DNA from: Anas platyrhynchos
Taxonomy: Eukaryota; Chordata; Aves; Anseriformes; Anatidae
Length of the DNA stretch: 64,000 nt
Assembly (NCBI RefSeq): GCF_047663525.1
Contig: NC_092590.1
Coordinates: 15,366,001 to 15,430,000, forward strand
Direction: 5' to 3'
Shown here: one piece after another, positions 38,110 to 53,100 of the stretch
How the letters are laid out: each line of letters begins with the position of its first letter
Position numbering within the stretch: position 1 is the first letter of the stretch
Made by a program: the position numbers and the translations under genes
Notes under the pieces: generated by a model
Told to the model about the DNA's origin: nothing
Seen by the model: only the letters and a program-made list of their open reading frames with translations
The model's database searches: none

Positions 38110-41100
38110 TCACAGCTCTGCACCATCATCTGTGGAAAAACAAAAACATGTTATGCTGCACCCTGTGTCAAGGCGTAATGCCACAGCTTCGGCAGTAGCA
38201 CAGGAAGCGAGTTTTCTGATGTTTTAGCTGAACGTGAGACCTTATAAGTCTGTTCTGACCTTCTTTCCTTCCCTCCCTACTGCAGGACTCCAGCTGGAAG
38301 GGGGGTGCTAATAGATAGCGTTTTTCAGTGCTGACATCACCTGGAAACTCCCTAAGCACGTAGAGTGAAGCTAGGCAGAAGCCTGTGATATCTGACAGCG
38401 TGCTCTGTTACTATTCCCAACTTCCTCTTAAGCTGGCAATCCACCGTAAGTTACGGCTCAGCTACAGCATGCATACTTGAGATCTTTGCTATAGCTGAAA
38501 AGAAACAGCTGTAGGATGTATGCATAGAATTAGAACTCCTGACTCTACACAGGACCACACAAAGATTAAATCATATGTTTGAGAGTGTTGTCCAAATGCT
38601 TCTTGAAATCCATCAGGCTTGGTTGGTGCTGTGACCGCTTCCTTGGGAAGCCCGTTCCAGTGCCCAGCTCTCTAACAGGGCTCTCTGCAAGGCCCCTTTA
38701 ACCTTGACTGAGTCAGCAGCTCCTCCCAATTTAGTGACGCCTGCTAACGTATTCAGTAATCCTTCAAGTCCTACATTTAAGTTATTTATGAAACATCAGA
38801 GATAACTGATCCTAAAATGGAGCCCTGGGAACCCTTCTAGTGACTAGCTGCCAGCCTGATGTAACCCAACTTAACTGTAACCCTTTGAGCCTGCCTTGTA
38901 TGCTGGCTGTTCACCCATTGTACTAGGGGCAGGTGGATGCTGGACATTTTGTCCAGAAGGATGCTGTGAGAAACAGTATTAAAGCTTTACTGAAAGCCAA
39001 AAGGATTACATTAACTGTTTTCCCTTCTACTAGATGAGCGACCTTGTCATAAAAGGAAAGTCAGTTTCTTAAGCAGGACCCTTGTATTGGCTATGACTGT
39101 TGTACAAGTGTTGCTGCTCATGGTTTAACTTGCTAAAACTCAATTTCATTCTCATTCATAAGAATGATGTTTGAAAAGAGAGGCTTTTAGCTAGTCTCTG
39201 TGCTAAAGGTTTCTATGCCGAGACTTATTCTGGGATTCATTTTATGCTGTTATCTCAGTGCCAGATGCTGTTATTATTATCCTGAAGTCTTTCAGCTATT
39301 CAGAGATACAAGGATCCAGTTTTGTCATCCTGATAAAGCCACTAGGATTTAAACTAAGAATTACGTCCAAAAGAGGACGTGGGGGTGCTTGAAGTCTCTC
39401 CCTTGTATCTTGGTGATGGTTATGCCAATCCTGCTCCCAGGAGAGATGGCTGCTTTGTAAAAAACAAAACAAAACAAACCCAAAGCTGTTTTTCATATGG
39501 CATCTTGGTCTCCAGTACCTTAGAGCTCTTGGGGTTATTTGACAATCTCTTGAGAACTAGCAGCTGAGATTTCCTGAGTGTGTTTTGCCAAACCTAGTGC
39601 ATGTTAATCTGATATTTCTAGTGTGTTTTTTTTTTTTTCCCAGAAAGCACTAAAACAGAGGTGGTCCTTCTGTATCAAATAACTAAGTAAACTTTTAGGG
39701 GAGAGCTGTTGAATATTCAGCCACGCTGCCTACCTTTGTTCAGGGCTATGTCATTCAGAGTTTCCACAACATGGATTTTTGCAGAAGCTGTTGCCTCTCC
39801 TTTGGCGTTTGATGCATGACACTCATACTCTCCTTCATCTTCTTTGTTCAGAGGAGATATCTAGGGAAAGAAACATCCATCAGTATGAAAGCATGAAAAG
39901 AAGGGAGAGGTACTTCTGTCTTAAGGTATCTATTACAACTTGTTAATTTCTTGAGATATAATGAGATAACCAGAATGGATAAAGTATCAGTTAACCCCTA
40001 CAGACCACACTGTCTTCTTTACATAATTTGGTTCAGATGGTGGTGGTTTTCTCCGGTCAGGTTTGGGACAAGCCACTGCTGGGGTTCAGCCTAGTTTTCT
40101 CTGGCTTTGCTAGGCCAGATTGTGTTCTAACACTCGCTCCTTTTCTTTTAGTGCTTACCTAGTCCAGAGATGTGTCAGAGCACTGCACGCTTGACAAGGA
40201 AATAGAGACAGGAAGACAAATCCTTCCTGGAACATGCTGCATCCAGTCTGTTACTTCTGCAAAATTGCAGGCTCAGACTGTTCCCTCTCCCTGTTTCCAC
40301 CCCTGCTTTGGCAAGTGGTGCAGGAGCCACTCCCCTGACCTGTGGTCTCCCAGCTTCCCTGCAGCTGGGAGCCATCATACTCACAAATAGATGCAACTCC
40401 ATTACAGGGAGGCACAGCAGCTCCCTCAGGCTTCCCCACTGCTTCCCTTGGAGGCGCACATGAGATACTTACCAGTACCCAGCCAGTCACTTCGTGTTTC
40501 TCAGGGCCACCTCGGGTCTGAATTGCCAGGTTTTCCCGGTCACCAGGCAGCAGCTCCATTCTCTGGACACCATGTTGTCCCCGAATGATCTAAACAGAAA
40601 GGTTTGAGGGTTTGGGGACTTACGGTAGAATTTGTTATGACCATACCTGCACCCAGACAAGGTCAACACTAGTTTTTGTATGAATATATCTCGTGCAGTA
40701 GCAGCGTTTTTCTTTCATTAATGAGAGAGCAGCAGTGCTCTCTCTGAGTGAGTTATTCTCTAGTGCTGGGCATCTGAACCCAGAGCACAGCACAGGGGGT
40801 AGGTTGTACTCAGCCCTTATTAGCACAAGGACAAGCAGTTCCTTGGCCATAAAGCAAAGCAGCACTGGCAGTGTAAATACAACATCTGTTTGTAAACGAG
40901 CAGAAAATGCTGACAGATCGTATGCTAACTCAAGAGTTTCCCCTGGGACCCTACAGACAGGGCGTGCTGTCTCAGAATAGTGATCTTTGGGCCAATCTAT
41001 TTTTTCCTCTATGGTATTTTTAGTGTAGTATTGTTTCAGCTTAATTTTAAGACCTCTCTGAAGTGTCCACAAACGTTTGGCATTTGAGGAGGCTGCAGAG

Positions 41101-44100
41101 GCCATGCAGTGGCTTGCAGTCCTGTGGCTAAGATCCCTCTGTGCTCGAGATCAGCTCCTGCCCTAAGCCAGGTGCTACCAGCCCTTGGAATTACGTGCCC
41201 CATGTCACAGTGCTTGACGCTGGGGGAACTGCGTCCAGCTGCCTCAGGGACATTCCCCACATACTCGGAATACCAGGCGCTACCAGGAAAAACAAATCCT
41301 GTTCTGTGCTGGGGTCAATAAAAGTTTAGAAAAAGCAATGACTAAAGATTAAATGAGGCCAGATGGCTGGGGCTGGACAGAACTGCACAGATGGGAGAAC
41401 TCATCGAAGACGCGTGTTTCTAGGGAAGGATTTCTTATGACTTGGTCCCGTTACTCACCAGGCGGTTCCAGTTACCTCAGCTTTGCTAGACCCCCAAAAG
41501 GTCCTGGCGAGGCCCTTACCTTGTTCCAGATGAGGACAGGAGTCGGAATGCCCATGACTTCGCAGCTCAGGTAGATCTGTGCCCCTGTCACGTTCCATAT
41601 GTCCTTAGGAGGGGTCACGATGGAGGGTCCTGCAAAGAGGCAGAAACACTTCTCAGCACTGTGTGACTGCAAGCCCTTTTAAGAGGGGCCAGTCAGTTCT
41701 GATGGGTTCTGAGGATGAGGTGAGGTGGCCACCTGCTGTGAGCAAAGCATGCAGGACTCATGTCACAGCACGTCTCTCGCCAAAGCTGCATCCGATCTTA
41801 AACTGTTCAGTGCTCAGCAGTTCAGGCCATCAGTCCGGCTACTTGCAAGACTGAGAATCACAGAATGGTTTGGGTTGGAAGGGACCTTAAAGAGCATCTT
41901 AGTCCAGCCTCCTCACCCTGCCATGGGCAGAGACACCTTCAGTAGACCAGAATGCTCAAAGCCCCATGCAGCCTGGCCTTAAACACTCACAGGGATAAGA
42001 TACCCACTTCTCTGGGCAGGCTTCTCTTCCCCCATCCACCAGTGCTGTAACCCTGGAGTGGAAGGCCAACAGATTCCTCAGGCAAATCCGAGGCTAGAGG
42101 TAAGGCAGCATTTGTGTTCTGCTACCTTAGGAACCATGCAGGACTTCATGAACTGCTGCTGCCTTTGCTCACCACGTGGCCACCAAGTGCTGACTTGGAG
42201 GAGAGGACCCCCACAAGCTCCCCAGGAGACAGAGGGGTCCCAATCACTCTGCCACGCTGCAGGGAGCTTGGCCAGCTTTGCAGCATCCTTTTCCCAAGCC
42301 TGATTTTAGTACGCAAAAGTTCATAGCAGTTAAATAGCACTGAGTTCTGCTAGCCACGTGCAAGAGTCAACCAGAGAAGGCTGCCTGTGGAGGGTGCCAG
42401 AGCCCTCGGGGGGAATCTGGGAGGGGATCAGGTGAATGCAGATCTCCGTTTTCCCCAGGGAGTCAATCCCTGGGGAAACAGGGAGCTGTTTCCAAAGCCA
42501 GATGTGAGCAGAGCTGTTTTGCAGATCTGGCTGGAGATGTTTACCCTTCAGGCATGAAAATCTCAGAGCAACAACCCACCCCTATTCCATTTAGGGAAGA
42601 ATGGCATTTCTGATTAGTCCCTCTTTAGCAGGGGAACCACGGCTGCTCTGCAAAATGCGGCTATTCATTTCCTACCATAGGAAATGCAGAACAAAGGAAG
42701 ACATGGTGTTTATTTCCACTTATTGATAGCTTGAAGAACGTAGACGATTTTCCCCTTCAGCCCTAAAGAGGTAGGCAGTAATGGGAAACAGGCTCCCCTT
42801 CAGCTTCACCAGGACAAGTCATTTCCAGTGCAAACAAGAGGCCCCACCCCAGCCCATCCCCACAAGGGATGCCAAGGTGGCTCCCCATTGCTCAGCAGCT
42901 GCTGTCACCCCAGAGAAGTGTTTGCTCTTCTCTTCCAAGACCTCCCTGTTCAGGGCTAAGTGTACACAACCTGTTTGTGGGAAGCCATGCAGAGCCTGGG
43001 GTGGCTGCAGCCCATGCCCTCCCTTACAGACACATCCCATTCCTCCTGCACGCAGCACCCTCTCCAATACGCAAGGGACTTTTTCGCTGGAATTATCATT
43101 GCTTCAAGCAGTCAGAAGCAGGGCTGCACCTCCAGGCAGCAGCACACACAGGCCTGCACTCTCACCACCCCCCTGCTGTATAAACAGCACAGTGCAGAGG
43201 AGTTATCCCTGGAGCACACTGCTGTGTGAAGCGCTGCCAGGGCCCCGCACAGCAGCAAGGACCGGTCTAGGTCACACTATGGGCTCATAACCCGGACACT
43301 TCAGGTCACACACTGCTTTCCAGCCCCTGCATGGCCATTTCCTGAGGAGCTCTGCCATTGTTTTCCTTAAACAATAAGCTGTGTCCCTTAAACAATAACG
43401 TGCTTGGCAGTTCGGTGGTACCTGGATGTCTCTAGGCTCTGTAGCTCACCCCCACGCCCTGCAAGCACCTCCCAGGGATACGTGTGATTGTAGCCTTTTG
43501 CTGTGAGCTTCTGCTCCTCAAACTGAAAGATGCTCTTCTGGGGAAAGGGCAGGAAGGGATATGCTCATCCCCTTATGACACCCTCCTCTTTATCACCAAT
43601 TGCTTGGGGTCTCCACGAGGAAGGAAAACACAGCTGCCCAAACATGGCCATGATCTCCCACTGCAGAAAAGGAGAGGTCCTGAGCTGTATATTAAAAGCC
43701 TGTCAGACTTCAAAGCACTGTTACGCTCTTACTGGATCTGTCCCAATTCTCTCCTGACTGGGAACTGGCAATATCCAACACACCACTAAATCCAGCTGAC
43801 ACTGAGTTTGGCCCTGTACCACTGCCATGCTTATTATGGACACGGAGGGGAAAGGAGCCAGCAAGGCAAACTGATGCACCAAGTACTGTCTCACTCATAC
43901 CAGTATTTTTCTGCAGCAGCAGCTGGCAGCGAAAAAGAGGAGTCATTTCAACTCCTATTTAGGGTGAGGAAAAATTGTTTATCCCCCCTGGAAAAGGGCA
44001 TCACCAGCACATGCTCGAGATGTACTTTTTGACCTAATAACGAGGAATGTAAGGATCTGGCTGCAAAATGAACTGGAAACATTCACAGGCCTCCATCGCT

Positions 44101-47100
44101 ATCTGACACAGCCCTGAGACCACGACGGAGCACACATCCTGAAAGATGCGAGTGTCATGGGAAGAGTCAGTTCGATCCCCTGGGATCTTTTACTTTAATC
44201 CAGACTTCCAAAACTCTAGAGTTGGGCTTCTTCCTCCACTAAAAATAACTGAGAAAGGCCAACAAGTCAACAAATTTTAAGTAAAAATCACAACAGACCA
44301 CAGCAATACAACAGTAGCTAGACCCCCACAACATCGTGATCTCTCCCACAAACCCTCCCAAGTAGCTTCTACCCTGGAGATGGGCAGGGAACGTGGGAAC
44401 CTGCAACAATGGGAAATGCCTGAGCCTTCCTGGGAATCCAGATGATGTGTGCACATTCTGCCTTGCAAGCGACCCTCAAATTCAGGGGACCTTGTGTAGG
44501 GAGCAAGGCCACCGCGCGTTGTTCAGTAGAACTGGAAGCAAACCTACCCCTTACAGAGCAAAAGAGCTGATTTCAGACAGCAAGAATCCTCTCTGGCCCT
44601 CATCTTACATCCTGCATCCTAGAGGTCGTGCTGCTCCAGTTGCAGCACTGCCCACAACGGGGAACCTTTCTCTCTGCTTCCTTTGGGCTGGTTACTTGCA
44701 GGCTGTACCTGCTTCTGAAAATGGTCACCAAGAGCGGAATCCAGCCCCAGATGACAGAGACATCAACCCGGCTGAGCGGTCTCTGCTCCCTGCCAGAGAC
44801 TGACCCAGGGGCCCTACGATGTTTAGGGTTTCCCTTGTGGTACTTGAGCTGAATGTGCAGAAGCTTTGACAGGACACCACAGATTGTTGACAGAGATCAG
44901 CTGCTCTCCACAGGCACTTCCCAGCTGCTCTGCCCACTGTCAGTAAGACAAATAGCTCTCCCTGGCCAGGAAAGGGGCTTATTTACAGAGACAGCGTGTT
45001 CATTCACCTGGGAGCGGAGCCTGAATATGGCAGGCTTGTTTTTTCCTGCAGATCACAAGGAGCCGGTCTGCATTGTGTCAGCAGCCAGGGATGAGTTACT
45101 GTTCAGTGGCTTTTCTCCCAAAGCAGCATGTGGCAGAGCCCGTGACTTCCTCAGCGAGGCTACCAGTTAGCACACTCATCCCAGGTACCTCTTCCCTGCT
45201 CACCACGCTGAGACGCCAGACCTCTGCCTGTCAGCTCCCAGCCCCGCCACACGCCCCCTGCTCCCACCACAAGGATGGTCCATCACAGCTCGGGGTTAGC
45301 TGCCCCCAGCAGCTCTCTCTGTGGTGTTCAGGCCCACAACCCTTCCCCTTGGGAACACAGATATATCTACAGCCACAGAGGGTGAAGCATTTGGTCACAG
45401 CAGAGGCAAAACCACCCTGCCCCACATCGCGAGAGGCTGCTCCGAGCTTATGCAGAACAGGCTGTGAGGCCTCCACAGAGGCCTCAAAAATTGTTCTCCC
45501 AGGAATCACACCATCACAGGAACAACTTAAAAATCACACGCTTTTCAACACAGTGCAATTCAGCCTTCTCAATTATACTTGGTCTTCCACAGCAAGTGCC
45601 AACAATCCTGTCAGAAAGCAGAGATCACATGTGCGGGCAGGCTGGGCCTCAGCAGGGAATCCAGTCAGAGACACTCCCTGCATGCTTCTGCCTCTGAACA
45701 AAACATCCACATTCTTTAAGACTAAAGCACCCAGGCTTCATTAAAGCACGCACACACGAATCTTACTTTAACAAGCAACAACCCCTTTGATTTTATCAAA
45801 GAGGTTGCAGCTAGTCAACTACAGACAGGGACAGGCCCAGCACTAAGCACCGCTGGGTAGGCTGTGGCACTCGGGGGTGTGTGTATGAAGTCCTGACCAG
45901 AAAAATATCAAGAAGTGTACTACATGCCGAAGCTTGTGTGGGTGTCAGCCTGGATCCCAGCCAGCCATCCCAAGGGATGCACTGCCTTGTTGCAGCCCCA
46001 GATAAAACACAGACTGGAAAAACTCAGACAAAAATCAAAGCAAAAGCTAGACAACTTTCACCTACTCAGGCTCTGGCAAGCCTGGATATAGACCCACTAC
46101 AGTCTCTTAAATCTCTGGGAAAGTATTTTCCCTTCAAAATTGCTTTATATGGAGATGGGGAACCCTTCTGTAAGCAGCGCCTGCTAATTCTGCCTTAGAG
46201 GCCCTGAGCTGCTCCTTCCCAAGGCAAAGCTCTGAGAGGCAACAGCGGGTGGGAAGCGTGGGCAGTGTCTCTCAGACCTTATCAGCCCAGTGATTCTCAG
46301 CCAGTGCAACAGACTGAGGTGTCCCAGGGGCTGGGACAACACTGCCATGCATCTACTGCTCTCCATACCACTGGACTTGGCACAGAGCGATACAGCCAGT
46401 AGTGGCCAAGAAGGCCAGCGCCATCCTGGCTTGTGTCAGGAATGGTGCAGCCAGCAGGAGCAGGGAGGTGATCGTCCCCCTGTGCTCTGCTCTGGTGAGG
46501 CCACACCTCGAGCACTGTGTTCAGCTTTGGGCCCCTCACTACAAAAAGGAAACAGAAGTGCTGGAATGTGTCCAAAGAAGGGCAACGAAGCTTGCAAAGG
46601 GTCTAGAGAACAAGTCTTGTGAGGAGCAGCTGAGGGAACTGGACCGACTTAGCGTAAAGAAAAGGAAGCTCAGGGGAGACGCCTTACCACTCTGTACAAC
46701 TACCTCAAAGGAGGCTGTAGAGAGGTGGAGGTCGGTCTCTTCTCCAGCAAACAATATTATTGCAACAAGCAACGGCACAAAAGGAAACGGCCTCAAGTGG
46801 CACCAGGGGAGGTCTAGGTTGGGTATTAGGAAACACTTCACTGAAAGGGTTGTGAGGCATTAGAACAGGCTGACCAGGGAAGTGGTTGAGTCACCATCCC
46901 TGGAGGTATTCAGAAGACGTGCAGCTGTGGTGCTTAGGGATATGGTTTAGTGGACTTTTATGGTTTAGTTAACTAGACTTGGCAGTGCTAGGTTAATGGT
47001 TGGACTTGATTACCTCAGAGGTCTTTTCCAACCTAAACAAGTCTATGATGATTCATCGATTCTAATATAGAGACCCTGTGCATGACCTTTCTGTGGCTCC

Positions 47101-50100
47101 GTATCAGTCCTGCTTCGTAGTTCACACCTAAGGTGGAAGGGTTGGGGGTGGAATTACTGCCAAGAAAACCTTAATCCATTTTTCACCTAACAAACAGAAC
47201 AATCGGGCTGCACTGACTCCAGTGTTACACTCAGAGAAATGGCTTCAATTCTGCATGCCTCATCCCACGTGCAGTACCTTGCTGCATTCAGCATCCCAAA
47301 TGCAATGCAAATTTTGAAGCTGAAGGAATGGGTAGGCCAGTGTGGCCGAGGTCACTCTGAAGCTCAGCTGCAAGCTTATAACCAAACTTGGCTCTGGAAA
47401 CAGCAAAAGGTGTCTGTGCTCCCTGTTGCATGAAGGGGAAAGGCCAAGACCTCTGAGCAGACAAGAAACAGGCCTTGCTAAGAGAGTGCCATAAGCCAAT
47501 GTCTAACAACTGCCTAACCCTTTCCCCCTCTCTCGTCAGTCTCTCATGTGTGCTGTCCCCAGTGTCAAACACACATCAGCATTCTGCGAACACCTTTGCT
47601 GCTTCACAGCCATGTCCTGCTGTGTATTTGTTTTTTATCCCAGACCTGCTTGGACAAGCTCTATCAAGAAACTTCTTTACTCCCTCTCCTCCTGGCCTTG
47701 GCTTCCCCTCTTCTTTCTGTGTGACCTTGGCTATTTTACTGAGAAAGCTGTCATCATGGCAGGAGGACTGCAAGCTAACACAATGCGAGATAAGGGCTAA
47801 GCAGTAGCTCAGTGTCTGTCTGCTAAGGACAGGAGAACGTGCTCAGCCCAGTATTTCATTTGTCCCAGCTTCATCATCAGCAAAGAGCTGCAAAAAGCAC
47901 AAGGGTATGTTTATGGCACTGCACTGCACCAAGACAGGAGAACTAGGAGACAGCTCCATTAACCAGCTGTGGAGGATGCCCCTGTCAGTGATCAGGGCTT
48001 GCAAGCCACAGGCTAAGCTGTTTTGGTGCCATACAGATGATGCAGGACATGCTGTAGAAAGGACCTGGCTTTTGCATAAAGCAAAATACAGGCTTGCCTC
48101 CTTCCAAAACCTTTTTTTGTTAGGGAGATGTGAAGCAGGAAGGAGTATGAAAAGCTTGCACTGTGAGAGCTGGGAGACACGGAAACTAGGCATGGCAGCA
48201 TTTATTCATGCTAAAGCAAGCAGGGCTTTCAGAAGTCCAACCTGATTAGACTTATTACTTGATAATCTCCTATTTAGTATGAACCTCAGTGAATCTCAGC
48301 CCAACAATGGATTAAATTCCTTTTATTATTATTTTTTTAAACACAGCATGCCTTTCCAACAGCAGAAAAAACAAACATGGAGAGGAATTTGCTGATCCAA
48401 AGTCATTCCTTCCTAGCGAATTCCAATTTTCTACAATGACCGTGAATGAAGACAAGTAAAAAATATGGGATCTCCTTGGACAGTGGCAGTGTTGCAGAGT
48501 CCCAGGTATACTGGGGCTTTCCTAGAAGCATGCCAGTGAACATGCTCTGAGCTGTTCAGTAATATATTAAACAGCTTCCCTGATAAGATTTTAGCACTGT
48601 AACCATAAAAACTCAAACTGTATTAAGCTCCAGTGAACCAGAAGACTTTTCACAGAACTAAATGCATTTTAAAGGGGAATTAAGGACCTATGCTACAACA
48701 GTGGAAAAACCCAAGGTTGTAGATGGTTTTTACAAACACAAGCATAAAACTTCAGCCATGAAAACTCAAAATCCCAGTGCACCATGTGCTGGAAAAGCAA
48801 GGAGCATGCTGAACCCTATTGCATCCCTGCACTATGTTCCACTGAAAAGACCCTGTGGTACAACCTCCCACTAACCACAGTGAGCACCTGTGTGGCTCTG
48901 CTCTGTCACAGACTCTGTGGATGTGGCACAAAAATGCCTACAAGATCCACCCACAAATACAAAGTTCTTCTTTGTGGTGGAAGGAAGTGGGTAGCAGGCC
49001 CCTGCTCCAAGACTTCTGACGCAGAAACCCAAACCAGCCTCATAGGAGAATTAAGGAATTTAGTTCATTTCCAACCACAGATCACTTAGAAAAAACTCGC
49101 CTAACCCTCTCTTTTACAAGCAAGAGAAAAGAGCTCATAGCTCGTGGCTGTTCTTTTAAGTCTCTTATAATCCAAGGAAGAAAGAATGGTAAGAAGGAAC
49201 TAAAGCAACCTAAGCCACTAGTTAATTAAAAAGCATAAATCCAGAAGAGCTTCTTGCAAAACATGGTCTGATACGAACTATGCTCTCTGTTATCTAAGAC
49301 TAAGGAGCCTTTGAATTTCAGAGAGCTGTATCAGAACACGAGCCAATGCCAGTGATCGAAATCTGCTACCTCCCAGATACTTCTGTAAACAGTGTCCAAA
49401 TGCTTTTGGACACTTTTCGTTTAGATGTGTACGAACACATCTAAACAAAACCACTGTGGAGGCTGAAGGAGGGCGCAGGCACTTCCTTGGAAGCACTGCA
49501 GCCTGTGGGATGGGCCAAACCCCTGCGTGTTCCCCATGCTGGGAAAGCACTTCCATGGGACAAGTGAGATGCAAGCCATGTTCAGATCAATAACAAAGCG
49601 AGCTCCTTGGGATGCCAGCATACCCACCCTTCACCCAGAGAGGCCCCTAGTTTCTACCTCCGTGAAGTATCTGTAGCTAGGTATCAAACAGCACTGATTT
49701 TCTGACAGTAAAACACTGTCCTCTGATGTCCATCAAGGGCTGCTTTGTGTTACACTGTGTCTGTGCAAGAATGGGAAATTGGGAATGGAAAATTGGCTTC
49801 CACTTGGGATGAAGAAGTGAGTGTAAAATAAAGACAAAGCCTTGACAGTCATGGCAAGGCAACCTGGAGACCCAAACCCTGCTGGAACATGTATCAGGGA
49901 TTTTAAACCAGAAGGCCCTTGGGCTGTAATAAGGCAACTTCATCAGTATTTCCAGCAGTCACAACACGCTCCTTGAAGCAGGTATCTGCTGGTAGCTAAC
50001 GATAAGGATAACTCGGGGAGATCTGTCCCTGCTTGCACTGTCTGAGCAAGAAGCGTGTGCCTGGTATTTTTCAGCTCAGAAAGATCATCAAGCGAAACAA

Positions 50101-53100
50101 ACAAACAAACAAACAAAAAACACACAAAAACTTGTAGCTTTTTGATGGAGGCTAGTGCTTTGAGGGTTTGTTCTGCCTGTCTTGAGCCAAGTCATGTAAC
50201 TTCCTTTGCACTCCAGCTGGAATTTTTGGCTGCTCTGGAAATACCAACATGGGTTCCCTTTGTTTTTGTATAAAGGACATAGGCAACAGATCAGAGAGGT
50301 CTGGAAAACAAGCAGAAGAAAGAGAATCCCGAGGAAAGGTATAAGCAAATTAGGTAGAGCCAAGGAATGGTTCCTTGCTTAACCTATTAACAACAAAGAA
50401 ACATCCAGGTTGTTCCCAGTTGTTGGGCAGTACCTCTTAGCAAGCAAAAACTGCAGAGAATTGCACAGGAAACCAGATGACAGGCACTATAAACAATATA
50501 GAAAGCTCAGCTGGACTTGTATTTTGTCGACTTCACCAAACAGCATTTTAATGAACTTTTTTTTTTATCCCCCTGGAAATTAATCTATTAAAAAATGCAT
50601 GTGCCTTAAGTAGTATTTTGCATGTTAAGCCTTATGTAATTTCCTCTAAAATTAGTTCTTTTCTTCTAGGCTGCTTTATAATCTCTCCAATGATCTCTCT
50701 GAAATCCAGTGTAAGTATACAAGTGGTACTTCCTGTGCATTTTAACGTCTGGGACATTTTGTTGGACACTACTGTGCAAATTGACCTTTATCACGCAAAA
50801 AAAAATAGCCACGTGACAGAGACAAAAGTCAGCTTTGTAATGATTCTCTCAGTTAAAGTAGGAATAGGATCCCCAGCCATTAAAGTGCCTGTGGCTGATC
50901 ACTGTGTCTCAGGGCATGTGTTTTAAGGCAGCAGAAGAGGCTGTGGTAAGATTCACTCCCCCCTCCTTGGGAGGTGAAGTTTGGGTTAATGGTTGCAGGA
51001 ATGAAGAAAAGGTGGTGTTAGACCTACTTGCACCTGTGTCCTGTCTCCTCCTCCTCCGCCCCCTCTTAGCATGCTGCAGAGTAGGGTGGGTGAAGAGGAG
51101 CATCTAATCGTTCCCAGATGCATTCCTTTCTTCTGCTGTATGCCCCGTCTCGTCTCCAGCTGCCTCCCTTCCTGCTGACGACAACCAAGGCCAACAGAAG
51201 TCAAAGCTCTCCATTTCCTCCTGCCCAGGACGAGCTTTCCAATAGGATGTACAAACAAGCAAAGCTAAAGCAAAACAAGCCCTCCCTGTTACACCTAAAC
51301 AAAATAAAATAAAACAAATAAACTCTGAACAGTCAGGACCTGCTGCTCTAAACATGCTTCTCTGGACCTCTTCTCAGACTTGAAAGGCTGCTCTCTGTTG
51401 TCCTCAAAGGACACAAGCCTGATAGACTGTGGACTGCATGCTAGAAGTTCAGCCTTTTTTTTTTTTAATCCCTTTAAGAAATCCAGAAAAGTGGATCTCC
51501 CATCTGGAAATATTTGTTCTGCTACAGAAATGGGCAGGGAGACCTTTGTTCTAATTCCCATTGCTACTGGATATCCGAGTATGCAGTAAAGCAGTCTTCT
51601 CCCAGGCTAACCTGCTTTGATTCTCAGTATGTTCCCTCTAGGAGTTAACACTAACACAGTATTTCCAGCTAACACCTAAATCCAATGTTTTGCACAAGGT
51701 TTGTCAAAAGCAACACAGGGCATTTAAGCAGCAACCCAATCCTTAACTAACCTTTACTACTTTCCTTGGGAGCTTCAGAAATACTGCTTTTCAAGATACA
51801 CTTGGCTCGAGTTGTGGGAAAAAAAGAGAATGAGGAGAGGGAGGCTGTCACATACTGTGCTTCTAAAATTTCCTCCTCCACAAAAATGGTACTGGTGCTG
51901 AAATACCGCCCTTGAGACATACCAACTATTTACTGAATGTCATGCTATCTCCCCTGGCTTCCTGGCAAAATCCAGTCCCCTAACTGCCTAGTTCAAGCTT
52001 CACAGAACCACTTATTTTTAAAGCACCATCCCTAAGCAAAAACTTGGGAAGAACTGAGCTCCTGCTAGGATGCAACCCTGATCAAAAATATTCTGAGTAC
52101 AAACTGCTATGTGTGATTCAGAGGAGTCCCACCACCTGCTTTAATTGCAGACCAAAGTAAGCCAGTGACAATAACACTGGCTCTGAATTTCTGTGACTTT
52201 TCATATCCATCTAATCAGACCATTTCTCTTTCTCACTGCTTGCGAACTTCCTCTGCCAAACCCTGCTCTGGATGGCTCATCCCCTTTGTCACGGCATCCT
52301 GAATCGTAAGCCACAGGCACAGTGTCTAGGACAGTGAAAAACAGGGCTTTGTGGTTCCACCTCAGCTGGAAACCAAGGCAGACAGACTACATTTCTTTGT
52401 ATTTCTGGGGCTTGTCTGAAGTCTTACACCAAATTTAGGCAGCTTCGCATGACTGAGCCTCTCAAATCCATTTAAGGTGGTTTTACAACTATTATATTTT
52501 CTCTTCCTTTTCTGTCCTATTAAGCTGTCTTTGTCTTAACCCATGAACTTTTACTTTTTTTTTTTTTTTTTCCTGCTTCAATTCCCTCCCCCAGTCTAAC
52601 AAACGAGCGTTACACAGCACAGCAACACGATAACATTAACCCAGGGGTGAGCAGCACAACGCGGAAAACACGCAGCAAGTAACGTGCTATATACAGTGCA
52701 GTTCTGAGACCAGACACAACAAATCCAAAAGCAAAACCAAACAAAAATACAACATGACATTGTGATCAGCAACTATTACACTGATCTAATGCTTCTAATA
52801 GTCTTGTTTTAAGATGACCTGGCCAGATGTGTTGTTGTCTCACACTGGGCACACAAGGGGTGGTTGTGGCGTAACCCAGCAGGCACCGAGCACCGCTCCC
52901 CAGAGGATGAAGGAGAGCATCGAAGCAAAAAAAGAGAAGTGCAAGGTGACAGGTTGAGATAAAGACAGCCTAATAGGACAGAAAACGAAGGGAAAATATT
53001 AACAATAATAAAATATATGAAGCAAGCGATGCACAACGCAATCTCTCACCACCTGCTGACTGATGCCCAGCTTGATGCCCAGCAGCGCGCACCCTCCCAA

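Noticed and set aside
40635-41105. 156-codon minus-strand frame just upstream of IGFBP7 exon 3
   Set aside because: Lies wholly within intron 2, ends before the exon acceptor, and shows no family features.
45073-45744. 223-codon plus-strand frame in IGFBP7 intron 1
   Set aside because: No recognisable domain; Ser/Pro/His/Cys composition is typical of chance frames in this intron.
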